DNA from: Rubrivivax gelatinosus IL144
GTDB lineage: Bacteria; Pseudomonadota; Gammaproteobacteria; Burkholderiales; Burkholderiaceae_C
Direction: 5' to 3'
DNA length: 64,000 bases
NCBI RefSeq assembly: GCF_000284255.1
Contig: NC_017075.1
Coordinates: forward strand, 434,001 to 498,000
A program made the position numbers and the translations under genes. This document shows, in pieces, positions 52,596 to 63,491 of this stretch. The notes under the pieces were generated by a model that was not told the DNA's origin, searched no databases, and saw only the letters and a list, made by a program, of their open reading frames with translations. Position 1 is the stretch's first letter, and the number at the start of each line of letters is the position of its first letter.

Positions 52596-52973
52596 GTGAA
52601 GATCCTTCGCCTCCGTCTCCCGCTCCGTGTCGCGGCCGCTGTCGTGCTGCCGCTGGCCATCGCCGGCTGCGACCAGCTCGGCATCGAGTCGGCTTCGGCC
52701 GTCGCCGCCAAGAAGGACGCCGACGGCCGCGCCATCGGCGCCGCCTGCCGTCACGCCGGCCGCGCGATCGAGGACTGCTTCGGCATGAACAAGAAGGCCG
52801 ACAAGGCCGCCGTGTTCGCCGGCTGGAAGGAGATGAACGACTACATGCGCGAGAACAACATCGAGGTCGTTGCGCCGCAGGGCGCCGCCACCGCGGTCGC
52901 CAAGGACGCGGCGCCCGAGGACGCCAAGGACGACGCGCCGGCGGCCGACGCCGGCCACAAGAAGCACTCCTGA
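52596..52973 (+). CDS. Putative lipoprotein of unknown function
   Basis: A 125-residue protein starting with GTG. Residues 1-25 form a lipoprotein signal with the lipobox PLAIAGC, so Cys25 or thereabouts should be lipidated. The mature part has two further Cys (ACRHAGRAIEDCFGMNKKAD) and a helical middle, then an Ala/Asp/Lys-rich tail ending GHKKHS. I do not recognise the family. It follows fmt after 44 bases on the same strand. Confidence 0.75.
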   Translation: MKILRLRLPLRVAAAVVLPLAIAGCDQLGIESASAVAAKKDADGRAIGAACRHAGRAIEDCFGMNKKADKAAVFAGWKEMNDYMRENNIEVVAPQGAATAVAKDAAPEDAKDDAPAADAGHKKHS

Positions 52974-53090
52974 CGACGGTCCGGGCGGGCGCCACGGCGT
53001 TCCGTCGGCCGCGGCTGCGCTTCGTCGCAGCGTGATGGCCGTGATGCGGCGGCGCAGGCAGGATGCCGGCATCCGTCTGGAGCCGCTGCC

Positions 53091-53819
53091 ATGAAAAGAC
53101 TTCTCTCCACCCTCGCCGTCGCCGGCGCTTCGGCGATGTTCGCCGTGCTCAGCTTCGCCGCCGCGCCCGCGCAGGCGGCGACGATGACCGACTTCGGCCC
53201 GCTGGCCGACTTCAGCGCGATCCAGGTCAGCGGCCCGGTCGACCTCGCGGTGCGTCCCGGCGCGCGCGAGTCCGTGCGCCTGGACGGCGACGCCGATCTG
53301 CTGGCGCGGCTGGAGGTCAAGGTCGAGGAGCGTCGCGGCCAGCGCACGCTGGTGATCCGCGTGCGCGAGGAAGGCTTCTCGTTCTTCAACCGCGGCAAGG
53401 CCAAGGCCAGCGTCGAGGTCGTCAACCTGCGACGCGTGGGCAGTTCGGGCTCGGGCAACATCGAGCTCGAGGACCTGAAGACGCCGGTGCTGGCGCTGGG
53501 CCTGGCCGGCTCGGGCAACGCCCGGCTGAACCGGCTGGACGCGGCCAAGCTGGCGGTGTCGATCGCCGGCAGCGGCAACGTCACCGGCGACGGCCGTGCG
53601 AGCGATCTGTCGGTGGACATCGCCGGCAGCGGCAATGCCCGCTTCGCGTCGCTGCCGGCCGACAGCGTCACGGTGTCGATCGCCGGCAGCGGCAATGCCG
53701 ATGTCACCGCCGACTCGTCGCTGACGGTGTCGATCGCCGGCTCCGGCGACGTGCGCTACGGCGGCAAGGCGGCGCCGCACACCAGCATCGTCGGCAGCGG
53801 CCGGGTGCGTGCGCGCTAG
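53091..53819 (+). CDS. DUF2807 (GIN domain) secreted beta-helical protein
   Basis: A 242-residue protein with a signal peptide ending APAQA (about residue 29). The mature part is a DUF2807/GIN domain: FSAIQVSGPVDLAVRPG at the start, then a ladder of SGSGN-type turns spaced 18-20 residues apart (GSGNIELEDL, GSGNARLNRL, GSGNVTGDGR, GSGNARFASL, GSGNADVTAD, GSGDVRYGG). These repeats build a short beta-helix. Such proteins are annotated as putative adhesins; the true role is unclear. Confidence 0.9.
   Translation: MKRLLSTLAVAGASAMFAVLSFAAAPAQAATMTDFGPLADFSAIQVSGPVDLAVRPGARESVRLDGDADLLARLEVKVEERRGQRTLVIRVREEGFSFFNRGKAKASVEVVNLRRVGSSGSGNIELEDLKTPVLALGLAGSGNARLNRLDAAKLAVSIAGSGNVTGDGRASDLSVDIAGSGNARFASLPADSVTVSIAGSGNADVTADSSLTVSIAGSGDVRYGGKAAPHTSIVGSGRVRAR
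53550..53752 (+). repeat. In-gene tandem repeat encoding SIAGSGN-type turns
   Basis: The motif ATCGCCGGCAGCGGCAA occurs at 53562, 53619 and 53679, and as a degenerate copy at 53733. Spacings are 57, 60 and 54 bases, all multiples of three, so the frame is kept. It encodes the beta-helix turns of the DUF2807 protein. Confidence 0.85.
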
Positions 53820-53863
53820 TCCCCGCGCCGGCGCGGTGCCGGGGCCGATGGGACAATCGGCGC

Positions 53864-54595
53864 ATGTCTGATGGGATGTTCGGCTGGCGCCACCCCGAGT
53901 TCCGGCGTGGCGCCCGCGAGATGGCCGGCATCCTGCCCGGCATCGGCGCCTGGGGGTTGATCACCGGCGTCGCGATGATCAAGGCCGGGTTGTCGGTGCC
54001 GGCGGCGGTGGCGATGACGCTCTTCGTCTACGCCGGCTCGGCGCAGCTGGCGGCGCTGCCGCTGATCACCGCCGGCGCGCCGCTGTGGGTGATCTGGGCC
54101 ACCGCCTTCTGCGTCAACCTGCGCTTCGTCATCTTCAGCGCCCAGTGGCGGCCGTACTTCGCCGTCTACCCGCGTGCCGAACGCACGCGCATGGCCTTCT
54201 TCAGCGGCGACCTGAACTACATCCTGTTCATGCGCCGCTTCCCCGATCCGGTGCCCGCGCCCGAGCAGAAGCCGTACTTCTGGGGCGGCGCGGTGTCCAA
54301 CTGGTTCGCCTGGCAGATCCCGTCGATGCTCGGCATCGCGATGGCCGACGTGATCCCCACGTCCTGGGGCATCGGCTTCGCCGGCACGCTGGCGCTGATC
54401 GGCCTGGCCTGCTCGCTGCTCGGCAGCCGTTCGTCGCTGGTGGCCGCGGCCGTCGCCGGCTGCGCCGCGGTGGCGGCCTACGCGCTGCCGCTCAGGCTGA
54501 ACATCGTCGTCGCGATCGCCGCGGCGGTGGCCATCGGCCTCTTGATGGAGCGCACGCGTCCCGGCCCCGCCACGCCGGTGGGGGGCACGAGATGA
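53864..54595 (+). CDS. AzlC family branched-chain amino acid exporter subunit
   Basis: A 243-residue membrane protein of the AzlC/YgaZ family. MAGILPGIGAWGLITGVAMI, VYAGSAQLAALPLI, and the segment FCVNLRFVIFSAQWRPYF match the family. With the small AzlD partner encoded next it forms an amino acid exporter at the inner membrane. The ATG at 53864 follows a GACAAT element 7 bases upstream. The stop overlaps the azlD-type gene as ATGA (54592-54595). Confidence 0.92.
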   Translation: MSDGMFGWRHPEFRRGAREMAGILPGIGAWGLITGVAMIKAGLSVPAAVAMTLFVYAGSAQLAALPLITAGAPLWVIWATAFCVNLRFVIFSAQWRPYFAVYPRAERTRMAFFSGDLNYILFMRRFPDPVPAPEQKPYFWGGAVSNWFAWQIPSMLGIAMADVIPTSWGIGFAGTLALIGLACSLLGSRSSLVAAAVAGCAAVAAYALPLRLNIVVAIAAAVAIGLLMERTRPGPATPVGGTR

Positions 54596-54933
54596 TCGAC
54601 TGGGCCGGCGTGCTGCACATGGCGCTCGCGATCGCCGGGCTGGCGGCGATCACCCTCGTCACGCGCGCCTTCTTCATCCTGCCCGAGCGCGAACTGCCGA
54701 TGCCCGCCTGGCTGCGCGAAGGCCTGCGCTACGCGCCGCTGGCGGCGCTGATGGCCGTCGTCGCGCCCGAGGTCGTGATGTCGCAGGGCCATCTGATCGA
54801 CACCTGGCGCGACCCGCGGCTGTTCGCCGCGGCAGCCGGCGCCGGCTGGTACTTCTGGCGCCGCGGCATCCTCGGCACCATCGTCGTCGGCAGCGCGGTG
54901 ATGGTCGGCCTGCGCCTGGGGCTCGGCTGGTAG
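54592..54933 (+). CDS. AzlD domain protein
   Basis: A 113-residue membrane protein with three or four helices, the small partner of Azl[11 protein letters not shown] near the N terminus and [20 protein letters not shown] are typical. It is translationally coupled to the azlC-type gene by a four-base overlap. Confidence 0.92.
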   Translation: MIDWAGVLHMALAIAGLAAITLVTRAFFILPERELPMPAWLREGLRYAPLAALMAVVAPEVVMSQGHLIDTWRDPRLFAAAAGAGWYFWRRGILGTIVVGSAVMVGLRLGLGW

Positions 54934-54994
54934 CCCGGCCCGGCGCCGGGATGCGACACTAGCGGCCGTCTTTCGTCAGCCTGTCGCTCACACC

Positions 54995-56188
54995 ATGAAC
55001 GTCCTGCGCTTTTCCGACCTCGCCGCTTCCGGCCGCGCCCGCGGCCAGCGTGTCTTCATCCGTGCCGACCTCAACGTGCCGCTGTCCGACGACGGCCAGA
55101 TCACCGAGGACACCCGCGTGCGCGCCTCGGTGCCCTGCATCAAGATGGCGCTGGACGCCGGCGCCGCGGTGATGGTCACCTCGCACCTGGGCCGCCCGAC
55201 CGAAGGCGAGTTCAAGCCCGAGGATTCGCTGGCGCCGGTCGCCAAGCGCCTGGGCGAGCTGCTCGGCCGCGAGGTGCCGCTGGTCGCCAACTGGGTCGAC
55301 GGCGTCGACGTCCAGCCCGGCCAGGTCGTGCTGCTGGAGAACTGCCGCGTCAACAAGGGCGAGAAGAAGAACAAGGAAGAGCTGGCACGCAAGATGGCGG
55401 CGCTCTGCGACATCTTCGTGCACGACGCCTTCGGCACCGCGCACCGCGCCGAGGCCAGCACCTACGGCATCGCCGAGTACGCCAAGATCGCCTGCGCCGG
55501 CCCGCTGCTGGCCGCCGAGATCGACGCCATCAGCAAGGCCCTGGCCAACCCGAAGCGGCCGCTGGTGGCCATCGTCGCCGGCAGCAAGGTCAGCACCAAG
55601 CTGACGATCCTGCAGAGCCTGGCCAAGAACGTCGACGGCCTGATCGTCGGCGGCGGCATCGCCAACACCTTCATGCTGGCTGCCGGCCTGAAGATCGGCA
55701 AGAGCCTGGCCGAGCCCGACCTGCTGGGCGAGGCCAAGGCCGTCATCGAGGCCATGAAGGCCCGCGGCGCCGAGGTCCCGATTCCCGTCGACGTCGTCAC
55801 CGCCAAGGCCTTCGCCGCCGACGCGCCGGCCACCGTCAAGGACGCGGCCGACGTCGCCGACGACGACCTGATCCTCGACATCGGCCCCAAGACCGCGGCG
55901 CTGCTGGCCGACAAGCTGAAGGCCGCCGGCACCATCGTCTGGAACGGCCCGGTCGGCGTCTTCGAGTTCGACGCCTTCGCCCACGGCACCGAGACGGTGG
56001 CGCGTGCGATCGCCGCCAGCGACGCCTTCAGCATCGCCGGCGGCGGCGACACGCTGGCCGCGATCGCCAAGTACGGCATCGAAAAAGACATCGGCTACAT
56101 CTCTACCGGCGGTGGCGCCTTCCTCGAAGTGCTCGAGGGCAAGACGCTGCCGGCCTTCGAGATCCTGACCCGCCGCGCGGCTGCCTGA
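54995..56188 (+). CDS. pgk: Phosphoglycerate kinase
   Basis: A 397-residue glycolytic and Calvin-cycle enzyme. [45 protein letters not shown] in the N-domain, and [16 protein letters not shown] and [15 protein letters not shown] in the nucleotide-binding C-domain are all present. Length is normal. Two hairpins follow the stop, the second with a T-run. Confidence 0.98.
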   Translation: MNVLRFSDLAASGRARGQRVFIRADLNVPLSDDGQITEDTRVRASVPCIKMALDAGAAVMVTSHLGRPTEGEFKPEDSLAPVAKRLGELLGREVPLVANWVDGVDVQPGQVVLLENCRVNKGEKKNKEELARKMAALCDIFVHDAFGTAHRAEASTYGIAEYAKIACAGPLLAAEIDAISKALANPKRPLVAIVAGSKVSTKLTILQSLAKNVDGLIVGGGIANTFMLAAGLKIGKSLAEPDLLGEAKAVIEAMKARGAEVPIPVDVVTAKAFAADAPATVKDAADVADDDLILDIGPKTAALLADKLKAAGTIVWNGPVGVFEFDAFAHGTETVARAIAASDAFSIAGGGDTLAAIAKYGIEKDIGYISTGGGAFLEVLEGKTLPAFEILTRRAAA

Positions 56189-56197
56189 AGCCCCGGC

Positions 56198-56252
56198 GGC
56201 ACCGGCGCACGCCGGTGCCCACGAGCCGGCGGCGGGCGCCGCCGGCCGTTTT
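56198..56252 (+). terminator. Tandem hairpins with T-run after pgk
   Basis: First, a perfect 10-base inverted repeat GGCACCGGCG/CGCCGGTGCC at 56198-56219. Then a 9-base stem GCCGGCGGC/GCCGCCGGC (56225-56233 with 56238-56246) with a GGGC loop and CGTTTT after it. The second is a good intrinsic terminator; the first may be an additional stop or an RNA-stabilising hairpin. Confidence 0.8.
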
Positions 56253-56301
56253 GCATTCGCCCCCGGCAAGGCATCAACGCCGGGGCGCGAGGAGTTCCCC
56301 C

Positions 56302-58629
56302 TTGGACAAGAAGCTCTCCGACGCCGAAGCCGCACTGCGCGAGGCGGCGCTGGACTACCACCGCGCTCCCGTGCGCGGCAAGATTTCCGTCACCCCGACC
56401 AAGCCGCTGTCCAACCAGCGCGACCTGTCGCTCGCCTATTCGCCCGGCGTCGCCTATGCCTGCCTGGCGATCGAGGAAGACCCCGCGCTGGCCGCCGAGT
56501 ACACCTCGCGCGCCAACCTAGTGGCCGTCGTGACCAACGGCACCGCGGTGCTGGGCCTGGGCGACATCGGCCCGCTGGCCGGCAAGCCGGTGATGGAAGG
56601 CAAGGGCTGCCTGTTCAAGAAGTTCGCCGGCATCGACGTCTTCGACATCGAGCTCGCCGAACGCGACCCCGACAAGCTCGTCGACATCATCGCTGCGCTG
56701 GAGCCGACGCTGGGCGGCGTGAACCTCGAGGACATCAAGGCCCCCGAGTGCTTCTACATCGAGCGCCGCTTGCGTGAGCGCATGAACGTGCCGGTCTTCC
56801 ACGACGACCAGCACGGCACGGCGATCATCTCGTCGGCGGCGCTCTTGAACGCGCTGGAACTCGTCGGCAAGGACATCGCGAGCGTCAAGCTGGCGGTCTC
56901 GGGCGCCGGTGCCGCGGCCATCGCCTGCCTGGACCTGATGGTCGACCTGGGCGTGCGGCGCGAGAACGTCTGGGTCTGCGACTCCAAGGGCCTGATCCAG
57001 GACCAGCGCGCCGACGTGCTGGCCGGCAAGCTCGACGAGTCGAAGATGCGCTACTGCCAGCGCGGCGAGGGCCGCACGCTGGCCGACGCGGTGGCCGGGG
57101 CCGACGTCTTCCTCGGCTGCTCGGCCGCCGGCGTGCTGACGCCGGAGATGGTGGCGACGATGGCCTCGCAGCCGGTGATCCTGGCGCTGGCCAACCCCGA
57201 GCCCGAGATCCGCCCCGAGCTGGCCAAGGCCGTGCGGCCCGACTGCATCATCGCCACCGGCCGCAGCGACTACCCGAACCAGGTCAACAACGTCCTGTGC
57301 TTCCCGTACATCTTCCGCGGCGCACTCGATTGCGGCGCGACGAAGATCACCGAGGCGATGAAGATCGCCTGCGTGCACGAGATCGCCGCGCTCGCCAAGG
57401 CCGAGGCCAGCAGCGAGGTCGCGGCCGCCTACGCCGGCAAGGAACTGAAGTTCGGCCCCGACTACCTGATCCCGACGCCGTTCGACGCCCGCCTGATCCT
57501 GCGCATCGCGCCGGCGGTGGCCAAGGCGGCGGCCGAGTCCGGTGTCGCGACGCGTCCGATCGCCGACCTCGAGGCCTACCGCCAGTCGCTGACGCGCTTC
57601 GTCTACCAGACCGGCATGTTCATGCGCCCGGTGTTCAACGCCGCGAAGGCGCGCCCGGCGCGTGTCGTCTACGCCGAGGGCGAGGACGAGCGCGTGCTGC
57701 GTGCGGTGCAGGCGGTGCTCGACGAAGGTCTGGCGCGGCCGGTCCTCGTCGGCCGTCCGGCGGTCATCGCCGAGCGGGCGGCGCAGGCCGGGCTGCGGCT
57801 CGAAGCCGGCCGCGACTACGAGGTCGTCGACCCGGCCGACCACCCGCGCTACGACGAGTACTGGCAGGCCTACCACCGCCTGATGGGCCGCGACGGCATC
57901 TCGCCCGAGGCGGCGCGCACGACGGTGCGGCGCTCGCACACGCTGACCTCGGCGCTGATGGTGCGCCGCGGCGAGGCCGATGCGATGGTCTGCGGCCTGG
58001 CCGGGCGCTACGACTCGCACCTGGAACACGTGCGTGCGGCGATCGGCCTGAAGCCCGGCGCCAAGACGCTGGCGGCGATGAACGCGCTGCCGCTGGACAG
58101 CGGCACGCTGTTCCTGGCCGACACCTTCGTAAACGAGGAGCCCAGCGCCGAGCAGCTCGCCGAGATCGCGCTGATGGCCGCCGAGGAGGTGCGCCGCTTC
58201 GGCCTGCCGCCGAAGGTGGCTTTCGTCTCGCACTCGATCTTCGGCTCGTCGGCGCGGGGTTCGGCGCAGCGCATGCGTGCGGCGCGCGACCTGTTCGTCA
58301 AGATGGCGCCGCACATCGAGTGCGACGGCGAGATGCACGGCGACGCTGCCTTGTCGGCCGAGGTGCGGGCCCGTTACCTGCCCGACAGCACGCTCACCGG
58401 CAGCGCCAACGTGCTGGTGCTGCCCAACCTGGACGCCGCCAACATCCTGTTCAACGTGCTGAAGATGACCAGCGGCCACGGCGTCACCGTCGGTCCGATG
58501 CTGCTGGGCACGGCGGCGCCGGCGCACATCCTGACGCCGTCGGCCACCGTGCGCCGGGTCATCAACATCACCGCGCTGGCGGTGGCCGAGGCGGCGACGC
58601 TGGCGGTCGTGCGGCAAGCCACGACGTAA
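56302..58629 (+). CDS. maeB: NADP-dependent malic enzyme with phosphotransacetylase-like C-terminal domain
   Basis: A 775-residue MaeB-type enzyme that decarboxylates malate to pyruvate. The N-terminal malic enzyme part holds [56 protein letters not shown] and the nucleotide fold [18 protein letters not shown]. The C-terminal about 330 residues ([20 protein letters not shown] to [20 protein letters not shown]) are a phosphotransacetylase-like domain, normally regulatory. The start is TTG at 56302, supported by a GAGGAG ribosome site; a longer frame upstream runs through the terminator and is rejected. Confidence 0.95.
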   Translation: MDKKLSDAEAALREAALDYHRAPVRGKISVTPTKPLSNQRDLSLAYSPGVAYACLAIEEDPALAAEYTSRANLVAVVTNGTAVLGLGDIGPLAGKPVMEGKGCLFKKFAGIDVFDIELAERDPDKLVDIIAALEPTLGGVNLEDIKAPECFYIERRLRERMNVPVFHDDQHGTAIISSAALLNALELVGKDIASVKLAVSGAGAAAIACLDLMVDLGVRRENVWVCDSKGLIQDQRADVLAGKLDESKMRYCQRGEGRTLADAVAGADVFLGCSAAGVLTPEMVATMASQPVILALANPEPEIRPELAKAVRPDCIIATGRSDYPNQVNNVLCFPYIFRGALDCGATKITEAMKIACVHEIAALAKAEASSEVAAAYAGKELKFGPDYLIPTPFDARLILRIAPAVAKAAAESGVATRPIADLEAYRQSLTRFVYQTGMFMRPVFNAAKARPARVVYAEGEDERVLRAVQAVLDEGLARPVLVGRPAVIAERAAQAGLRLEAGRDYEVVDPADHPRYDEYWQAYHRLMGRDGISPEAARTTVRRSHTLTSALMVRRGEADAMVCGLAGRYDSHLEHVRAAIGLKPGAKTLAAMNALPLDSGTLFLADTFVNEEPSAEQLAEIALMAAEEVRRFGLPPKVAFVSHSIFGSSARGSAQRMRAARDLFVKMAPHIECDGEMHGDAALSAEVRARYLPDSTLTGSANVLVLPNLDAANILFNVLKMTSGHGVTVGPMLLGTAAPAHILTPSATVRRVINITALAVAEAATLAVVRQATT

Positions 58630-58720
58630 TCAGGCCGTACCCGGGCAAGCATGGCGGCGGCAGGCCTTCTGCCGATAATCGCAGGCGCTGGGTTTCCAGC
58701 GTTTCGAGAAAAGAGCCGCC

Positions 58721-60148
58721 ATGCGAGCCACGAAGATCGTCGCCACCCTCGGACCCGCCTCGTCGTCGCCGGAGGTGCTGGAAGCGATGATCCGCGCCGG
58801 CGTCGACGTCGTGCGCATGAACTTCTCGCACGGCAAGGCGCAGGATCACATCGACCGCGCCAATCTCGTGCGCCAGGTCGCCGCCGCCGCGGGCCGGGAG
58901 GTCGCCATCATGGCCGACCTGCAGGGCCCGAAGATCCGCGTCGGCAAGTTCGCCGAAGGCAAGGTCGAGCTGGAGAACGGCGCGCCCTTCGTGCTCGACG
59001 CCTCGCGCACCGAGCCGGGCGACGTCGAATGCGTCGGCCTGGACTACAAGGACCTGCCGCGCGACGTGCGCCCCGGCGACACGCTGCTGCTCAACGACGG
59101 GCTGATCAAGCTGTCGGTCGAGCAGGTCATCGGTGACCGCGTCGCCACCCGCGTCGTCGTCGGCGGCGAGCTGTCCAACAACAAGGGCATCAACAAGGCC
59201 GGCGGCGGACTCACCGCGCCGGCGCTGACGGCCAAGGACATGGAAGACATCCGCACCGCGATGAGCTTCCAGGCCGACTACGTCGCCGTCAGCTTCCCCA
59301 AGAGCGCCACCGACATGGAGATGGCGCGCCAGCTGTGCAACGTCGCCGGCGAACCCTGGCGCCACAAGCCCGGGCTGATCGCCAAGATCGAGCGCAGCGA
59401 GGCGATCCCCGTGCTCGACCAGATCCTGCGTGCCTCCGACGGCATCATGGTCGCGCGCGGCGACCTCGCGGTCGAGGTCGGCAACGCCGCGGTGCCGGCG
59501 CTGCAGAAACGCATGATCCGCATGGCGCGCGAGGCCGACAAGATCGCGATCACCGCGACCCAGATGATGGAGTCGATGATCGTCAACGCGGTGCCGACGC
59601 GCGCCGAGGTCAGCGACGTCGCCAACGCCGTGCTCGACGGCACCGACGCGGTGATGCTCAGCGCCGAGACCGCCGCCGGCCGCTACCCGGTCGAGACCAT
59701 CCAGCAGATGGCCGCGATCGCGCTGGAGGCCGAGGCCGCCGACGACTTCCGCCTCGAGACCGACTTCGCCAACAAGCGTTTCGGCCGCATCGACCAGTCG
59801 ATCGCGATGGGCGCGCTGTTCACCGCCCACCACCTGGGATGCCGCGCGATCCTGGCGCTGACCGAGTCGGGCTCGACGGCGCTGTGGATGAGTCGCCACC
59901 ACATCAAGGTGCCGATCTACGGCCTGACCTCGTCGTCGGCGCCGCAGCGCCGCATGACGCTGTACCGCAACGTCACGCCGCTGCTGGTGCCCAAGTTCAC
60001 CGACCGCGACGAGGCGCTGGCCGCGGCCGAACGCATCCTCGTGCAGCGCGGCGTGCTGCGCCCCGGCGACACCTATGCGATCACCTGCGGCGAGCCGATG
60101 GGCCACCCCGGCGGCACGAACATGCTCAAGGTCTGCCGCGTCGCCTGA
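58721..60148 (+). CDS. pyk: Pyruvate kinase
   Basis: A 475-residue enzyme converting phosphoenolpyruvate and ADP to pyruvate and [55 protein letters not shown], the catalytic-domain motif [20 protein letters not shown] and [20 protein letters not shown] are clear. A short CGCTGG/CCAGCG hairpin (58686-58701) lies 19 bases before the ATG, and GATAAT at 58674-58679 is a possible -10. Confidence 0.97.
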   Translation: MRATKIVATLGPASSSPEVLEAMIRAGVDVVRMNFSHGKAQDHIDRANLVRQVAAAAGREVAIMADLQGPKIRVGKFAEGKVELENGAPFVLDASRTEPGDVECVGLDYKDLPRDVRPGDTLLLNDGLIKLSVEQVIGDRVATRVVVGGELSNNKGINKAGGGLTAPALTAKDMEDIRTAMSFQADYVAVSFPKSATDMEMARQLCNVAGEPWRHKPGLIAKIERSEAIPVLDQILRASDGIMVARGDLAVEVGNAAVPALQKRMIRMAREADKIAITATQMMESMIVNAVPTRAEVSDVANAVLDGTDAVMLSAETAAGRYPVETIQQMAAIALEAEAADDFRLETDFANKRFGRIDQSIAMGALFTAHHLGCRAILALTESGSTALWMSRHHIKVPIYGLTSSSAPQRRMTLYRNVTPLLVPKFTDRDEALAAAERILVQRGVLRPGDTYAITCGEPMGHPGGTNMLKVCRVA

Positions 60149-60210
60149 CGCGGCTCGCGCATACCCGCCTGCGGCCCGGTCGTACCCGGGGCGCGGCGGG
60201 GGCCAGTGGC

Positions 60211-60216
60211 TAGAAT
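60211..60216 (+). promoter_or_regulatory. Candidate -10 element upstream of fba
   Basis: TAGAAT in the 133-base gap between pyk and fba, 66 bases before the fba ATG. The same hexamer occurs before yajC and before the Wzm operon. No -35 match is visible. Confidence 0.3.
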
Positions 60217-60281
60217 CTTCCGCATGCCCGGCGCGCGTCGCGCGGCCGGGCGCCACCTATTCACTCCGCGGGAAGACCACC

Positions 60282-61346
60282 ATGCCACTCGTCTCGATGC
60301 GTCAACTGCTGGATCACGCCGCCGAAAACGGCTACGGGATCCCGGCCTTCAACGTCAACAACCTCGAGCAGGTGCAGGCCGTGATGTCGGCCGCCGCGGA
60401 GGTCGGTGCTCCGGCCATCCTGCAGGCCAGCGCCGGCGCCCGCAAGTACGCCGGCGAGGCCTTCATCAAGCACCTGATCCAGGCCGCCGTCGAAGCCTTC
60501 CCGACCGTGCCGCTGGTGATGCACCAGGATCACGGCCAGAGCCCGGCGATCTGCCGCGGCGCCATCGACCTGGGCTTCGGCTCGGTGATGATGGACGGCT
60601 CGCTGATGGAAGACGGCAAGACGCCGTCGAGCTACGAATACAACGTCGACGTGACGCGCAAGGTCGTCGCGATGGCGCACGAGGTCGGCGTCACCGTGGA
60701 AGGCGAACTCGGCTGCCTGGGCTCGCTGGAGACCGGCGAGGCGGGCGAGGAGGACGGCATCGGCGCCGTCGGCAAGCTCGACCACTCGGCTCTGCTGACC
60801 GACCCCGAGCAGGCCGCCGACTTCGTCAAGCAGACCCAGCTCGACGCGCTGGCGATCGCCATCGGCACCAGCCACGGCGCCTACAAGTTCTCGCGCAAGC
60901 CCACCGGCGACATCCTGGCGATCTCGCGCGTCAAGGAGATCCACGCGCGCATCCCCAACACCCACCTCGTGATGCACGGCTCGTCGTCGGTGCCGCAGGA
61001 CCTGCTGGCGCTGATCAACCAGTTCGGCGGCAAGATGAAGGAGACCTACGGCGTGCCGGTCGAGGAGATCCAGGAAGCCATCAAGCACGGTGTTCGCAAG
61101 ATCAACATCGACACGGACATCCGCCTGGCGATGACGGCTGCGGTGCGCAAGTTCCTCGTCGAGAACCCCGAGAAGTTCGACGCCCGCGAGTGGCTCAAGC
61201 CCGCGCGCGAAGCCGCCAAGCAGGTCTGCAAGCAGCGCTACCTGGAGTTCGGCTGCGAAGGCCAGGGCGCGAAGATCAAGCCGCTGGCGATGAGCGAGAT
61301 GGCGCAGAAGTACGCCACGGGCGCGCTGGCCCAGCTGGTCAACTGA
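60282..61346 (+). CDS. fba: Class II fructose-bisphosphate aldolase
   Basis: A 354-residue zinc aldolase of the type called Calvin-cycle subtype. [12 protein letters not shown] carries a zinc His; [40 protein letters not shown] and [11 protein letters not shown] follow, with [13 protein letters not shown] and [11 protein letters not shown] near the end. The ATG at 60282 fits the conserved N terminus [10 protein letters not shown]. An intrinsic terminator follows. Confidence 0.97.
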   Translation: MPLVSMRQLLDHAAENGYGIPAFNVNNLEQVQAVMSAAAEVGAPAILQASAGARKYAGEAFIKHLIQAAVEAFPTVPLVMHQDHGQSPAICRGAIDLGFGSVMMDGSLMEDGKTPSSYEYNVDVTRKVVAMAHEVGVTVEGELGCLGSLETGEAGEEDGIGAVGKLDHSALLTDPEQAADFVKQTQLDALAIAIGTSHGAYKFSRKPTGDILAISRVKEIHARIPNTHLVMHGSSSVPQDLLALINQFGGKMKETYGVPVEEIQEAIKHGVRKINIDTDIRLAMTAAVRKFLVENPEKFDAREWLKPAREAAKQVCKQRYLEFGCEGQGAKIKPLAMSEMAQKYATGALAQLVN

Positions 61347-61387
61347 GGCCCGTGCGCGGGCGCTGAAGCGTCCGTCGCCCAGACGAG

Positions 61388-61425
61388 GAGGGGGCCACCA
61401 CCGGGGCCCCCTCGTGCATTTTCCG
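61388..61425 (+). terminator. Intrinsic terminator after fba
   Basis: A 9-base perfect stem GAGGGGGCC/GGCCCCCTC (61388-61396 with 61405-61413) with an 8-base loop, followed by GTGCATTTTCC. It lies 41 bases after the fba stop and before purC. Confidence 0.85.
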
Positions 61426-61461
61426 CCCCAAACTTTTGACGCGGTCCGCCCGCGAAAGCGC

Positions 61462-62364
61462 ATGAGCAACGCCCTGTACCAGTCCGATCTCCACTCGCTG
61501 CCGCTGCTGGCGCGGGGCAAGGTGCGTGACAACTACGCCGTCGGCGAAGACCGCATCCTGATGGTCGCCAGCGACCGTCTGTCGGCTTTCGACGTCGTGC
61601 TCGACGACCCGATCCCGGGCAAGGGCGAGCTGCTGACGCGCATGGCGCTGTTCTGGTTCGACAAGCTCGGCGCCATCGTGCCGAACCACCTCACGGGCGA
61701 GGACCCGGTCTCGGTCGTCGCCGCCGACGAGGTGGCCCAGGTGCGCGGCCGCTCGATGCTGGTCAAGCGGCTCAAGGGCTTGCCGGTCGAAGCCGTGGTG
61801 CGCGGCTACCTCGCCGGTTCGGGCTGGAAGGAGTACCAGCAGAGCGGCACCGTCTGCGGCGTCGCGCTGCCGCCGGGGCTGAAGAACGCCAGCCGTCTGC
61901 CGCAGCCGATCTTCACGCCGGCCACCAAGGCCGCGGTCGGCGACCACGACGAGAACATCCCGTTCTCGCGCATGGAAGAGATGATTGGCGCCGAGCTCGC
62001 CGCCAAGGTGCGCGAAGTCTCGATCCGCCTGTACGAAGCGGCCGCGGCGCACGCGCTGACGCGCGGCATCATCATCGCCGACACCAAGTTCGAGTTCGGC
62101 CTCGACGAACACGGCACGCTGACGCTGATGGACGAGGTGCTGACGCCCGACTCCTCGCGCTTCTGGGAAGCTGCCGGCTGGCGCGAGGGCGAGAACCCGC
62201 CGAGCTACGACAAGCAGCCGGTGCGCGACTGGCTGGAGACGGCCACCGTCGACGGCCAGCCCTGGAACAAGCGTGCCCCGGCGCCGCGCCTGCCGGCCGA
62301 GGTGGCCGCGGCCAGCACCGCGCGCTACGCGCTCGCCTGCGAGCGCCTCACCGCGCCGGCATGA
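61462..62364 (+). CDS. purC: Phosphoribosylaminoimidazole-succinocarboxamide synthase
   Basis: A 300-residue purine-synthesis enzyme (SAICAR synthase). [71 protein letters not shown] and [13 protein letters not shown] are the family motifs. The ATG at 61462 is preferred over an ATG at 61414 that lies in the terminator region. Confidence 0.97.
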   Translation: MSNALYQSDLHSLPLLARGKVRDNYAVGEDRILMVASDRLSAFDVVLDDPIPGKGELLTRMALFWFDKLGAIVPNHLTGEDPVSVVAADEVAQVRGRSMLVKRLKGLPVEAVVRGYLAGSGWKEYQQSGTVCGVALPPGLKNASRLPQPIFTPATKAAVGDHDENIPFSRMEEMIGAELAAKVREVSIRLYEAAAAHALTRGIIIADTKFEFGLDEHGTLTLMDEVLTPDSSRFWEAAGWREGENPPSYDKQPVRDWLETATVDGQPWNKRAPAPRLPAEVAAASTARYALACERLTAPA

Positions 62365-62368
62365 CGCC

Positions 62369-63472
62369 ATGAGCCGGCTGCTCGCCCGTCTCGACCACGA
62401 GCTTGCCGGCTGCCGCGATCCGCTTCGGCGTGCCGAACTGGCCGCCGAACGCGCCTGCCACCTCGCGCGTGTCGGCGACATCGCCGGCGCGCAGAACGTC
62501 GCCGCGCAACTGCGGCGCGACCACGGCGACGGCCGCGCCAGCCGCATCGCCGTGCGCATCATGCTGCTCGAAGGGCTGATCCTGTTCTTCGACAACATGG
62601 ATCCGGCCGCCGCCGACCGCATCCTGCGCGCCCACACGGTGGCGATGGCCTGGCGCCACGACGACCTGATCCGGCTGACGGCCTCGTGGCTGGCGCACAT
62701 GCATTTCGTGCTCGGCGACTTCGGCGCGATGGTGCAGGCGCTGGGCGCCTGTTTCGACCGGCCGGGCGCCTGCATCGAGGCGAGCAGCCGGGTCTGCGTC
62801 GTCGTCGGCACCGCGCACCAGTTCGCCGGCGACGCACAGGCCGCGCGGCCCTGGTACGAACGCGCGCGGCGCGAGGCCATCACGCTCGGCGACGACGCGA
62901 CGATCGGTGCCCTGGTCTTCAACCGCCCGGCGATGTCGCTGGTGACGCTGCGGCTGGACGCGCTGTACGGGCGCCTGGACGCGGACGAGCTGCGCATGGC
63001 GGCCATCGGCGTCGAATCGGCCTGGGCCTATTGCCTGGGCGCACACCAGTATTCGCTGATGCAGCTGATGCGGGTTTGCCGCGCCCGCATCGCGATGCTG
63101 TCGGGCGAGCCGGAGCGCGCGGTCGTGCTGTTCGACGAGCTGCTGCAGCCGCAGGACACGCGCTTCGGTTTCCATGCCGACCGGTTGGTGCCCGAGATCG
63201 AACGTGCGGCCTGCCTGGCGGCCGCCGGCCGCGTGCATGACGCGCGCATCGCCTTCGAGGCGCTCGATCCCTCGCTGTACGTGCAGTTGGCAGTCGAAGA
63301 CCGGCTGCTGTTCCTGCTGCAGTACGCCGCGCTGTCGCAGGCGCTGGGCCGACCCGAGCAGGCCGCCGAATGGGCCGGCGCGCTGGCCGAGGTCCGGGGA
63401 AGGTACGATTCCGAGATTGACCGCCTCAAAACGGCGCTGGCGGGCCTGAGCCTGTCGCGCCTGGCGGCCTGA
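62369..63472 (+). CDS. Alpha-helical (TPR-like) protein of unknown function
   Basis: A 367-residue cytoplasmic protein made of amphipathic helices, with repeated Ala/Leu patterns that look like TPR or related repeats ([80 protein letters not shown]). No catalytic motif, signal peptide or DNA-binding domain was seen. The ATG at 62369 lies four bases after purC stops, so it is co-transcribed between purC and purE. Its role there is unknown. Confidence 0.82.
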   Translation: MSRLLARLDHELAGCRDPLRRAELAAERACHLARVGDIAGAQNVAAQLRRDHGDGRASRIAVRIMLLEGLILFFDNMDPAAADRILRAHTVAMAWRHDDLIRLTASWLAHMHFVLGDFGAMVQALGACFDRPGACIEASSRVCVVVGTAHQFAGDAQAARPWYERARREAITLGDDATIGALVFNRPAMSLVTLRLDALYGRLDADELRMAAIGVESAWAYCLGAHQYSLMQLMRVCRARIAMLSGEPERAVVLFDELLQPQDTRFGFHADRLVPEIERAACLAAAGRVHDARIAFEALDPSLYVQLAVEDRLLFLLQYAALSQALGRPEQAAEWAGALAEVRGRYDSEIDRLKTALAGLSLSRLAA

Positions 63473-63491
63473 TCTGCAAGGAATCGTCCAC

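Noticed and set aside
54934..54950. Terminator after the AzlD gene
   Set aside because: A six-base CCCGGC/GCCGGG stem without a T-run is expected by chance at this GC content.
58686..58701. Riboswitch or regulator site before pyk
   Set aside because: The CGCTGG/CCAGCG hairpin is too short and matches no known element that I can name.
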